Below, one piece after another: positions 8,131-16,479 of a stretch of 64,000 bases of DNA. The DNA is from Lachnoclostridium sp. UBA1308 (GTDB lineage Bacteria; Bacillota; Clostridia; Lachnospirales; Lachnospiraceae): positions 1 through 64,000 of the forward strand of contig DBTU01000058.1 of the NCBI GenBank assembly GCA_002307215.1, given 5' to 3'. The position numbers and the translations under genes were made by a program. The notes below the pieces were generated by a model. The model saw only the letters and a program-made list of their open reading frames with translations. It was not told where the DNA came from and ran no database searches. Numbering within the stretch: position 1 is the stretch's first letter; every line of letters begins with the position of its first letter.

Positions 8131-9240
8131 TTAAAACTCAAATTCTAATTTTTTCTTTATTTTCAGGTAACGCTCTTCTGTTTCTAATGGTGCAAATACC
8201 GGATTGGCTGTCACAAGATTTTTTATATCTTTCCATATGACTTCGGAATTTCTGGGTGCATCATTCTCTATATCGATAGAAGCAAAGTATCCTTCCAAAG
8301 CATCAAAATATTCATTACCCTTAAGGAAGAAACCATCTTTGTTAATCAATGTTGCCGCTTGAAGATACTTCTCGAGTGCATCCATAGCCTTTTCCTTGTT
8401 GCCCTGACTAACATAGGTCTGAGCCGCTATCAAATGAACCTTTATCACAGAGGCCGGATGCATTCTGTCCACATCAAATACTGCGGCCAACTCCATAAAT
8501 TTATGATAATAAATATCCATCCTGTCAGGCTGATCTGCATAGAGCAGAAAGTAATCAGAACATGCACCTATGATTTTAATCAAGTTTACATACACATAGC
8601 CCTGAAGATACTCGATGGCCTTATCCTTATCTCCTTTCATCTGATAAGCCTTAATTAATAAGGTTTCTGCTGAGATCAGAGGCTCCTGCATATCCTCCAG
8701 AATATCAATTGCAGGTATCGGTTCGTTTAGGCAAAGGTAACACAATGCCTGATACTGGAGTGCTTGCTTTGCAAGATTTACATCCTCACAAGACTTCGCT
8801 ACTCTCTCAAATAACTCAAGCACCACTTGGGTAATCCGGGTGATTTCGTCCTGTGAACCCGCGAGATTAAGATGGTTAATCAGAAGTAGCCCCATTTGTA
8901 CCTGCAGCTGCCAGCAGGAGAAATACTTTTTAAGGCTCTGCTCAATTTCTTGATATACTTGATTAAATGGCTCCTTTGCAAAAGCATTTGCCAGCCGGCG
9001 GTAAAACTTTCGCACCTCAGCAAGGCTCATCTGCGGCTCATAGCCAATCAGATCGTCCACACTGATATCAAAGAAGGAAGCCAGTACCGGTAATAACACA
9101 ATATCCGGATAGCTCTGACCGGATTCCCACTTGGATACGGCAGGTTTGGATACACCTAAATGTTTTGCTAATTCCTCCTGGGTAATACCTCGTTCCTTCC
9201 TTCTTGCAGCAATCACTTTACCAATCCGTATACTCTCCAT
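8131..9240 (-). CDS. XRE-family regulator with TPR-like C-terminal domain
   Basis: 369 residues from the ATG at 9240, which has GGAGGGAG 8 bases upstream; the in-frame extension to 9315 has no such site. The N-terminal helix-turn-helix (residues about 5-60) contains ERGITQEELAKHLGVSKPAV and SKWESGQSYPD. The remaining ~280 residues are helical and TPR-like, a layout common in peptide- or stress-sensing regulators. It precedes the PLDNc gene by 38 bp and is likely co-transcribed with, and controlling, the exporter. The ligand is unknown. Confidence 0.87.
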   Translation of the reverse strand: MESIRIGKVIAARRKERGITQEELAKHLGVSKPAVSKWESGQSYPDIVLLPVLASFFDISVDDLIGYEPQMSLAEVRKFYRRLANAFAKEPFNQVYQEIEQSLKKYFSCWQLQVQMGLLLINHLNLAGSQDEITRITQVVLELFERVAKSCEDVNLAKQALQYQALCYLCLNEPIPAIDILEDMQEPLISAETLLIKAYQMKGDKDKAIEYLQGYVYVNLIKIIGACSDYFLLYADQPDRMDIYYHKFMELAAVFDVDRMHPASVIKVHLIAAQTYVSQGNKEKAMDALEKYLQAATLINKDGFFLKGNEYFDALEGYFASIDIENDAPRNSEVIWKDIKNLVTANPVFAPLETEERYLKIKKKLEFEF

Positions 9241-9560
9241 ACCTTCACTCCCTCCGGATTTCTTAATAAGCTCCGTCTTTAGTATCATTGTAAAACCAAC
9301 CAAAGCCTTTTTCAATAGAGTCGAAGTTAACTTTCGTAAATTATATTAACCACAGGTTAACAAAGTGGATGATAATTAATAAGTTTCCTGATATTAGTAA
9401 TTGTTCATACCTTTTTCACAAACATTACAATTTTTTTCCACAAATTATTGATAAAATCTTTTAACAACAACATATCCTTGCTAGAATGAAGGAGTTATAA
9501 TAAATAATTCATTACAAGCGTTCCTCAGCATTTGCTGCCACTATGTAGCAATACTGGGGA
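9241..9560. other. Intergenic region between divergent genes
   Basis: 320 bp, AT-rich. It holds divergent upstream regions of the XRE regulator and of the Fe-S/FMN protein. A hairpin (TTCCTCAGCATTTGCTG with CAGTATTGCTA-like arm, about 9520-9560) directly precedes the F3 motif. No convincing ORF. Confidence 0.5.
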
Positions 9561-9620
9561 AGTTTGTTCCTACATAATCCTCGTTCCAAACTAATTGAAA
9601 AGGCAGGCATGTTACATTAA
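9561..9620 (+). promoter_or_regulatory. Family F3 leader motif, copy i
   Basis: AGTTTGTTCCTACATAATCC then TCGTTCCAAACTAATT, followed by AAAGGCAGGCATGTTACATT. AGTTTG pairs with CAAACT around a loop containing CATAATCCTC. It lies in sense orientation 68 bp before the start of the gene at 9664. Copies: 12150-12190, 15015-15070 and 18883-18940. Confidence 0.6.
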
Positions 9621-9663
9621 TGAAGAAATCAAAAAATACATAAATATAAATTTGGAGGTGTTA

Positions 9664-10863
9664 ATGAACCAAAATATAAAAAAAATCCACCTGTCAATAT
9701 TTCGTACATTTATCCAATTAATATTCTTCTTTTTGTTGCCCGGTCTTTATGCAAATGCCTTTGTAGGTATCAGTGTAATTTCTCAGGGGTTAGCCGAACG
9801 TGATTTTAACTTACTAAGGTCTTTTCTTCAACTGATCAGTACCCTTGCAGTCATACCGGTTACTCTCCTCTTCGGGCGATTTTTCTGCGGATGGATGTGC
9901 GCTTTCGGCACACTTGGAGATCTGCTTTATTCCCTGTCTTCTAAAGTGTTTCATATTAAGTTTCGCATTGATGCGGAAGCCGACCATTATTTGAAATACA
10001 TAAAATATGCCTTATTCCTCTACATTTTAGTCGTCGTCTGGATTATCAAAGCATTTAAAATCAGTTCACTGAGCCCTTGGGATGCATTCGGCAGTCTGCT
10101 TACCTTTACAAGTCTGCCTGATTTTTCTTACGTGATAACAGAAGTAAGTGTAGGCCTTCTTCTTCTGGTAGCCATTATTCTTGGTTCTCTCTTTGTGGAA
10201 CGCTTTTTTTGCCGATATTTCTGTCCTCTTGGTGCAGTTTTTGCTATTATTTCACACATCAAATTTCTCCGCATCAAAAAACCCACAGATAAATGTGGGA
10301 GCTGTAAAGCCTGTACGAATAAATGTTCCATGGGAATACCGTTGTATCAGATGGAACATGTTGCTTCCGGTGAATGCATTGAATGTATGAAATGCGTTAA
10401 TGTCTGTCCGCATGAAAATATACAGGTAACTGCTATAACAGGCGCCACACATCCGGCTCTTACAGCCGCTTTGGCGGTAACGGCGATAACCGGAGTATAT
10501 TATATCAGTAACTTTACCTACGACACTTACCTACAGAACACTGCTGTTACGGCTGACACTGCTTCTTTAGAAAACACAAGCATCTATGCGGATGGAACTT
10601 ATCAAGGCTCCGGTACGGGCTTTCGGGGCGCTGCCACAACAGTATCAGTTACGATTGAAGGAGGTATCATTACTGATATTAAAGCACTATCCACCGGTGA
10701 TGACAGACAATATTTCAACACTTCATTTCCTTCCATCATAAATCAAATGATAACCTCCCAATCAACAGAGGTGGATGCTGTTTCAGGTGCTACCTTCAGC
10801 AGCAACGGAATTATAGAAGCTGTTACCAGCGCGCTAAATAAAGCAATGCAGGCACAACCTTAA
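9664..10863 (+). CDS. Membrane Fe-S and FMN-binding oxidoreductase (NapH/NosR-like)
   Basis: 399 residues from the ATG at 9664, preceded by GGAGGTG. The N-terminal half has about five membrane helices with paired Cys motifs RFFCGWMCAFGTLGD and RFFCRYFCPLGAV, as in NapH/NosR/RnfD-type electron carriers. Two 4Fe-4S motifs follow (CGSCKACTNKCSMG and CIECMKCVNVCP). After one more helix, the C-terminal FMN-binding domain ends in VSGATFSSNGI, the S/D-G-A-T-x-S motif where ApbE-type transferases link FMN to Thr. This implies extracytoplasmic flavin and electron transfer across the membrane. Partners and ApbE are not in the window, so the donor and acceptor are unknown. Confidence 0.88.
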   Translation: MNQNIKKIHLSIFRTFIQLIFFFLLPGLYANAFVGISVISQGLAERDFNLLRSFLQLISTLAVIPVTLLFGRFFCGWMCAFGTLGDLLYSLSSKVFHIKFRIDAEADHYLKYIKYALFLYILVVVWIIKAFKISSLSPWDAFGSLLTFTSLPDFSYVITEVSVGLLLLVAIILGSLFVERFFCRYFCPLGAVFAIISHIKFLRIKKPTDKCGSCKACTNKCSMGIPLYQMEHVASGECIECMKCVNVCPHENIQVTAITGATHPALTAALAVTAITGVYYISNFTYDTYLQNTAVTADTASLENTSIYADGTYQGSGTGFRGAATTVSVTIEGGIITDIKALSTGDDRQYFNTSFPSIINQMITSQSTEVDAVSGATFSSNGIIEAVTSALNKAMQAQP

Positions 10864-10898
10864 AACATGCCTTCCGATAATTCGATTTAATAAACTTA

Positions 10899-12131
10899 CT
10901 AAAACACAAATCGCATGGATATCATCCTGTTGTATATTTCGTTAATAACCCTGTCTTCGTCAATCTCATCACCGGCGACAAAAGTTACGGAAAGCCTTAT
11001 GAAGTGACCTTCGTCATCCCAGGGAACAACAGATATCATAGCTTGGCGAATCAAATACTGTGTAAATTGCTCTGCATCGTGAAATTCCACTCCATCCACT
11101 GTTCTCTTTGGGATTCTTGCATATTGATAGAAGGAGGCCTTCGGAGCCTCTACCAAAAAACCGATTCTTTCGAGAACCTTCGCCAGCTTTCTGTGTCGCC
11201 TCTCGTATTTGACACACGATCTCTTCGTCAACTCCGGATGTTCCAGCGCATATATTCCTGCGTGCTGGATTGCCTTGAACTGCCCTGAATCATGATTATC
11301 CTTCACTGCTGCCAGTGCGGCTATTACATCACTGTTACCGCAAGCAAAGCCCAGCCTCCACCCTGTCATATTGAATGCCTTGCTCAGGGAATGAATCTCA
11401 ATTCCCACCTCTTTTGCACCTGGTATGCTAAGAAAGCTTAGTGGCCTGACATTGCCGAAAGTTAACGCTGCATATGCCGCATCCTGAATTACAATGATTT
11501 GATATCTTTTGGCAAATGAAACAACTTCCCGAAAGAACTCCTCCGTCGCGCTACTACCCGTCGGGTTATTAGGATAATTGATATATAGAAGCTTTGCTCT
11601 TTTTAATATGTTATCCGGTATTAAGCTCAGATCCGGCAGGAAACCATTCTCTTTTGTAAGTGCGAGCTTATGAACTTCACCACCCAGCCACCCCGTAATA
11701 GTACCTAATATCGGATATCCCGGTACCGTAAGCAAGGAAACATCCTGTGGATTGATAAACGCCTGAGGTAGCATAGACAGTGCGGATTTGGAACCCATGA
11801 CATGCAGTATTTCCTTCTCAGGAACCAATCCTTTGACATGATATACCTCCTCCATATAGATCGAGGCCGCCCTCTGAAAGTCAAGGATTCCATTATCAGC
11901 ATAACCTCGATTATCAAAGATACCGGCTTGCTCACTTAAGGTCCTGATAATCCCCTCATCTGCCATCTCATCCGGCTCTCCCACACCCAGATCAATCAGC
12001 TCCATTTCCGGATGCTCCATTACTACCTCTCTCTTTGCTCTCTTAATTTTCTCAAACTTGAAAATCGATGTACCTACTCCAAAGTTTTCTCCACCGATGC
12101 GATTTGCGTATAATTTTTGAATGTTTTCCAT
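10899..12131 (-). CDS. dapL: LL-diaminopimelate aminotransferase
   Basis: 410-residue PLP enzyme (fold type I). It converts tetrahydrodipicolinate directly to LL-diaminopimelate, bypassing the acylated DapD-C-E route. Seen: the N-terminal DapL-like region NRIGGENFGVGTSIF, YINYPNNPTGSSA, and the PLP-lysine motif SLSKAFNMTGWRLGFACG. The length matches DapL. Its position after lysA in the same direction supports the assignment over a generic aminotransferase. A GGGGGTAA site and an F3 motif lie between lysA and this gene. With dapA and dapB at 47.5-49.3 kb it leaves only DapF unaccounted for. Confidence 0.88.
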   Translation of the reverse strand: MENIQKLYANRIGGENFGVGTSIFKFEKIKRAKREVVMEHPEMELIDLGVGEPDEMADEGIIRTLSEQAGIFDNRGYADNGILDFQRAASIYMEEVYHVKGLVPEKEILHVMGSKSALSMLPQAFINPQDVSLLTVPGYPILGTITGWLGGEVHKLALTKENGFLPDLSLIPDNILKRAKLLYINYPNNPTGSSATEEFFREVVSFAKRYQIIVIQDAAYAALTFGNVRPLSFLSIPGAKEVGIEIHSLSKAFNMTGWRLGFACGNSDVIAALAAVKDNHDSGQFKAIQHAGIYALEHPELTKRSCVKYERRHRKLAKVLERIGFLVEAPKASFYQYARIPKRTVDGVEFHDAEQFTQYLIRQAMISVVPWDDEGHFIRLSVTFVAGDEIDEDRVINEIYNRMISMRFVF

Positions 12132-12149
12132 AACCGTTCACATTACCCC

Positions 12150-12190
12150 CTTAGAATAGGTTTGCGCCGAGGATTACGCAGGCACAAACT
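12150..12190 (-). promoter_or_regulatory. Family F3 leader motif, copy ii
   Basis: Read on the minus strand, AGTTTGTGCCTGCGTAATCC then TCGGCGCAAACCTATTC. The stem AGTTTGTGCC / GGCGCAAACC has 10 positions. An extra hairpin (AATGTGAATTAT / ATAATTCACA) overlapping the lysA 3' end precedes it, as at copy iv. It is in sense orientation 19-24 bp ahead of dapL. Confidence 0.6.
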
Positions 12191-12211
12191 TTGAAGTGTG
12201 AATTATGCTTT

Positions 12212-13495
12212 TTAATAATTCACATTGCTCCCTTTAAATCCATAATCACTTAATACCTTATCTGCTAATTCAGCATGGGTATCTTTTTGCCTGGATACCA
12301 GAAGTTCATTATTGTATATGATATATTCCGAAGGTATTGGTCTCAAATTATAATTCGAGGCCATAGAGCAGCAATATGCTCCTGTATTTTGTATTGCCAA
12401 ATAGTCTCCTTCTCTTATCTCAGGTATCTCCCTATCGCTGGCAAAGCAATCTCCCGACTCACAGATATTTCCATAGATATCATATTTACCGAGCTCTCCA
12501 AAAGGATTGGATATGTTAATAATATGGTGATACGCTCCATAAAGGACAGGTCTTATCATATGAGGAAAGCCCGAGTCTGTTCCAATGATATATCGTTCTT
12601 TTGCTTTCTTTATCGTATTTACTTTCACAACTAAGCAGCCGGATTCTGCGACGATATATTTACCCGGTTCGAAATATAGAGCTAATTCTTTGCCATAACC
12701 TTTACAGAATCGGTCAAATAATTGAATTGTCTTCTCACCAAATGTCTCATAATCGATTTCAACTTCTTCCGGATGGTATCGAACCTTAAATCCACCACCG
12801 AAATCGATAAACTCCAAGTCGGGAAATTCTTGCCGACTCGCGATACCAAGTAAATTATTCATACTCTCAAGTGCTTTTGCTGTATCGGAAATACCACTAC
12901 CGGTGTGTTCATGTAATCCAACAATCTTAATACCATACTGTTTTGTTATCTCTAATGCCTTCGGTATATCGATAAGCAAAATACCGAATTTATTGAAATC
13001 TCCGGCTGTCTGCACCTTCTTATTTTCACCTGCTACTACACCGGGGTTTATTCGGAGTGAGACTTTAGATCCCGGAAAGCACTTTGAATATCGTTCCAAT
13101 CTTGATAAAGAGTCAATATTTAATAAAACCCCTTGCTGTTGAACAATATTCATTTCTGTATCCGTCATATTGTTTGCCGTAAATAGAATCCGATCTTTAT
13201 CAAATCCTATTCGAAGTGCAAGAAGCATTTCAGCCGGGCTGACCGTATCCAGGCAAAAGCCGTTCTCATTCATTACTTGCAGAATATGTGGATTGTAATT
13301 TGCTTTCATTGCATAAAAGATCTTTAGCTTATTCCAGCTGAAATACTTTGTAAGCTGTTCCTGTTTATTTAAGATATCATTCATATCATATAAATAGAAG
13401 GGTGTCTCATGATTGTCACATAATTCTTTCATACTTATTGCCTGCATAAAGTATTCTTCATCATGGAAGTAAACTGCATTATTAAGAGAATTCAT
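12212..13495 (-). CDS. lysA: Diaminopimelate decarboxylase
   Basis: PLP enzyme for the last lysine step, meso-DAP to lysine. Seen: the PLP-lysine region FYAMKANYNPHIL, the HEHTGSGI segment, the FDFGGG-like EFIDFGGGFKVRYHP, FEPGKYIV and the C-terminal GAYCCSMASNYN, which fits the shared active-site Cys region of fold III decarboxylases. I take the ATG at 13495 (MNSLNN) with CAGGA upstream; the ORF continues to 13525. It is the first gene of lysA-dapL, divergent from a LysR-type gene as in many bacteria. Confidence 0.93.
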   Translation of the reverse strand: MNSLNNAVYFHDEEYFMQAISMKELCDNHETPFYLYDMNDILNKQEQLTKYFSWNKLKIFYAMKANYNPHILQVMNENGFCLDTVSPAEMLLALRIGFDKDRILFTANNMTDTEMNIVQQQGVLLNIDSLSRLERYSKCFPGSKVSLRINPGVVAGENKKVQTAGDFNKFGILLIDIPKALEITKQYGIKIVGLHEHTGSGISDTAKALESMNNLLGIASRQEFPDLEFIDFGGGFKVRYHPEEVEIDYETFGEKTIQLFDRFCKGYGKELALYFEPGKYIVAESGCLVVKVNTIKKAKERYIIGTDSGFPHMIRPVLYGAYHHIINISNPFGELGKYDIYGNICESGDCFASDREIPEIREGDYLAIQNTGAYCCSMASNYNLRPIPSEYIIYNNELLVSRQKDTHAELADKVLSDYGFKGSNVNY

Positions 13496-13563
13496 TCGCG
13501 TCCTGTATGCTATAATCAAAAACAAATAGTCATACTTTTCCTTTCAAATCGATTTTTGATTTT

Positions 13564-13603
13564 GTTACAGTTCAGCCTTCAAAAAGATTTATCCGAAGTT
13601 CAG
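13564..13603. repeat. Family F1 solo end fragment
   Basis: GTTACAGTTCAGCCTTCAAA and the next ~20 bp match the left end of copy D (30814). No partner end is seen. It lies between lysA and the lysR-type gene, inside their divergent control region. Confidence 0.6.
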
Positions 13604-13763
13604 ATATTTCTATTGCTAATCGTAGCAGAATATATTATGATTTGTAAAATGAATATATTAAATGATTATCATTCGATTTATCGATTGTACTCTTTATGAA
13701 TTAACAGACTATAATTAGAGTGTCATACTATTTCAATTCACATGAACGGAAGGGGGGCTGACA

Positions 13764-14666
13764 ATGAATACTGATACCTTATATACCTTTGTTCAATTGG
13801 CAAAGTATAAGAATTTTACACAGACTGCAGGTAAGCTTTATGTGGCTCAATCCACTGTCACAAATCGGATTTTTGAATTGGAAGAAGAATTGGGGCAGAA
13901 GTTATTCCTACGTAATAAAAAGCAGCTTAGCTTGACCCCTGAAGGGGAGCATTTTCTGGAATATGCAATGCGAATTCTCGAATTAGAGGCTCAAGCGATG
14001 AAAGAAATCGGAGCATTAAATCATTTCAAACATTCCTTGCGAATCGGAACTACGAATACCATATATGATTGTTATCTTGAGGAAAATTCGGTGGATTTTA
14101 TTCAAAAGCATCCTGACATTAAGCTGAATATAACCATAAGCCACTCCCATCCTCTGATCCAGATGCTTTATGATAAGACGATAGACATGGCATTTACTTA
14201 TATTCCATGCCATAAGAAAGAAATAGCCTGCCATATACTAAGCACAGAGTCACTTGTGCTTGTTACCGGCAGGTATAATGATACCTATATTAATGGGATT
14301 ACTCAGGCACAGCTTGCTGCTATTCCTTATTACTACTGCGATTTTAATATTCAAGATATGGGAAGCTATATCAAGGATCTGTTTCCGAAAGGCCATTCCT
14401 TTCCACTGGAGATTGACCGCAGTGCCAATCTCCTCCCCTATCTTAGCTCCGGCTGCGGTTATAGCTTTCTTCCCCAAAGCCTGATACAAGAAGAGATTAC
14501 AGCCGGTACCCTAATTACAATACCGTTGCTTGATTTTACGATACCGGAAGTCATAAGTTATGTGATTACACGTGAAGAAAATCGTGAAACCATCTGTGTT
14601 CGTGAGTATCTGGAAAGCTTCAAGGGAAAAATATCAGAAGTTATTTCCGTTCCATCCCCAGGTTGA
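13764..14666 (+). CDS. LysR-family transcriptional regulator
   Basis: 300 residues, the usual LysR length. The N-terminal helix-turn-helix is TQTAGKLYVAQSTVTNRIFE followed by LEEELGQKLFLR, with LTPEGEHFLEYA at its end. The C-terminal part fits the two-lobed effector-binding domain. GGAAGGGGGG precedes the ATG. Divergence from lysA suggests that it controls lysA-dapL with a lysine-pathway effector, as LysR does in Escherichia coli; this is inference. Its 3' end overlaps the convergent tautomerase gene by 33 bp. Confidence 0.88.
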   Translation: MNTDTLYTFVQLAKYKNFTQTAGKLYVAQSTVTNRIFELEEELGQKLFLRNKKQLSLTPEGEHFLEYAMRILELEAQAMKEIGALNHFKHSLRIGTTNTIYDCYLEENSVDFIQKHPDIKLNITISHSHPLIQMLYDKTIDMAFTYIPCHKKEIACHILSTESLVLVTGRYNDTYINGITQAQLAAIPYYYCDFNIQDMGSYIKDLFPKGHSFPLEIDRSANLLPYLSSGCGYSFLPQSLIQEEITAGTLITIPLLDFTIPEVISYVITREENRETICVREYLESFKGKISEVISVPSPG

Positions 14667-14978
14667 TACCTCTTCATATTTTACGTAAATACCCTCAGGT
14701 TTGATACCAAGCTCCTCCTTTAGAATCTCTGTAATAGCTTTCGTTAGATCATTATAAGCCTCAGCGGAGGATTTTCCAAAAATTTGAACGTCAACAAAGG
14801 CAAGCGGTATATCATTGCTTCCCTTGAAATACATAATACTGTTATCCTCAAAGGAAAGCATGAGCCAGCTTTCGTTCTTACCGGGTATCAGCTCGATGGC
14901 TATTCCAAGCTTTGACTTGATTATTTCTCTTTTCTCAGGTGTTATTGTTACTGTAGTTTTTGTACTGATATAGGGCAT
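14634..14978 (-). CDS. MIF-like tautomerase family protein
   Basis: 114 residues, the size of macrophage migration inhibitory factor / phenylpyruvate tautomerase. Pro follows the initiator Met (MPYISTKTTV) and would be the catalytic N-terminal base. The C-terminal STWGWNGNNF matches the family GWN-xx-F ending, and EELGIKPEGIYVKYEEV matches the preceding strand. The family tautomerises keto-enol substrates; the substrate here is unknown. AAGGAAG precedes the ATG. An F3 motif lies 37-58 bp upstream. Confidence 0.85.
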   Translation of the reverse strand: MPYISTKTTVTITPEKREIIKSKLGIAIELIPGKNESWLMLSFEDNSIMYFKGSNDIPLAFVDVQIFGKSSAEAYNDLTKAITEILKEELGIKPEGIYVKYEEVSTWGWNGNNF

Positions 14979-15014
14979 AGAATTACTTCCTTTCTAAATT
15001 GATTTATGAATCTA

Positions 15015-15070
15015 ACATTACATGCCCGCCCTATGAATTAGTTTGGCCGAGGATTATACCGTCAGATTGT
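15015..15070 (-). promoter_or_regulatory. Family F3 leader motif, copy iii (degenerate 5' arm)
   Basis: On the minus strand TATAATCCTCGGCCAAACTA, then ATTCATAGGGCGGGCATGTA, nearly matching copy i downstream of the hairpin. The 5' arm (ACAATCTGACGG) is diverged. It is in sense orientation ahead of the tautomerase gene. Confidence 0.5.
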
Positions 15071-15235
15071 GCTTTCCTTGTTATTTTATACTTATATAAA
15101 ACAGAACGCAATACGCAATAAATAATCGCAGACATGGACTAACGCATATGCAAAAGTCATACCGGAAATGGACAAAAGAATTCGCAGAAATTATGCCGTG
15201 AATGGACGAAAGCATAAACAGAAATGGAGGATACG

Positions 15236-16411
15236 ATGAAGAAAATAATTATGTTTACCGGAGGAATTGAGACGCAGGAATTCTTTACCCTTCAGCTGGT
15301 GAAAGCTTTTGATAAAATGGGATATGATATTTTCCTCTTTCGGTTGAATGAGGGAGAACTGGATTTTCCAGCCCTGACTCATTTTATAGAAGAAAATAAT
15401 ACGGTCATGATTACTTTTAACTTTCACGGACTTAATCAGGAAAAGCCCTTTTTCAGTAACGGACTATTCTTATGGGAGGCAATGGCTATCCCCTGCTATA
15501 ATATTGTTCTCGATCATCCGTTTTATTATCATAAGTTTTTGGGGATTGTTCCTCCTCTTTATACTCACATCTCAATCGACCGCGGACACGAGCACTATAT
15601 GAAGCGATTTTTTCCAATGATTAAGCTTGGACCGTTTCTTCCTTTGGCAGGTACGCAAATTTCGAACAAGCCGATGAGTGCCCGAAGTACCGATATTGTT
15701 TTTACCGGTAATTATACCCCTCCGCATCAGTTCGACAAGCATATTACAAGAATTGACGACGAGTATACCGAATTCTATCATGGAATTATTGATGACCTGA
15801 TTGTTCATCCAACACAGAGTATGGATGAGGTATTTGAGAAACATCTTCGTAGGGAAATGCCGAATCCAAGTGATGAGGAACTGATGGTTTGCATGGAGAA
15901 CATGATTTTTATAGATCTTTATGTAAGGTTTTATTTCCGTGGACGGGTAATTCGTACGCTTGCAGATAACGGTTTTCCGATCCATGTATACGGCGGCGGA
16001 TGGAACCTGTTGGAATGTAAACGGCCTGATCACATTATCCTTGGAAGGCAAGCCGGCTCCTTTGAATGTCTGGAAGCAATCGCTGACAGCAGGATTTCCT
16101 TAAACGTAATGCCCTGGTTTAAGGATGGAGCACATGACCGCATCTTTAACTCCATGACAAATGGCACCCTTTGTCTTAGTGATGACAGTCTCTGGCTAAG
16201 AGAAAATCTTACAGATAAGAAGGAAATCGTCTACTATTCCTTAACAGAAATCGATCAAATTCCTTCTATCATGAATGAATTACTTGCCGACACCAATAAG
16301 CTTGAGGCAATTGCAAGAGGCGGATATGAGAAAGCATGTGCACTCCATACCTGGGAATTTAGGGCTAAGATATTAGAAGAGCTGATCAAGGGAACCGGAA
16401 AAGTTTCTTAA
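15236..16411 (+). CDS. CgeB-like glycosyltransferase
   Basis: 391 residues from the ATG at 15236, which has GGAGG 6 bases upstream (an ATG at 15224 overlaps that site). The N-terminal MKKIIMFTGGIETQEF is a Rossmann-like start. The C-terminal third (SRISLNVMPWFKDGAHDRIF, then NSMTNGTLCLSDD) fits the CgeB/YkvP-type Glyco_trans_1_2 domain that binds a sugar nucleotide; Glu/Asp positions are plausible but not certain. No signal peptide. It is a single gene. CgeB relatives act on spore surface or polysaccharide maturation; donor and acceptor here are unknown. Confidence 0.75.
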   Translation: MKKIIMFTGGIETQEFFTLQLVKAFDKMGYDIFLFRLNEGELDFPALTHFIEENNTVMITFNFHGLNQEKPFFSNGLFLWEAMAIPCYNIVLDHPFYYHKFLGIVPPLYTHISIDRGHEHYMKRFFPMIKLGPFLPLAGTQISNKPMSARSTDIVFTGNYTPPHQFDKHITRIDDEYTEFYHGIIDDLIVHPTQSMDEVFEKHLRREMPNPSDEELMVCMENMIFIDLYVRFYFRGRVIRTLADNGFPIHVYGGGWNLLECKRPDHIILGRQAGSFECLEAIADSRISLNVMPWFKDGAHDRIFNSMTNGTLCLSDDSLWLRENLTDKKEIVYYSLTEIDQIPSIMNELLADTNKLEAIARGGYEKACALHTWEFRAKILEELIKGTGKVS

Positions 16412-16479
16412 TCAGCTCTTCAGACACGATATCTTAGGCCTATAAATAGTAACTATTTGATGAATCCGCATAGCAAGTA

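Noticed and set aside
14016..14489. Minus-strand ORFs opposite the LysR-type gene
   Set aside because: Shadow frames of a well-supported gene, without start sites or family matches.
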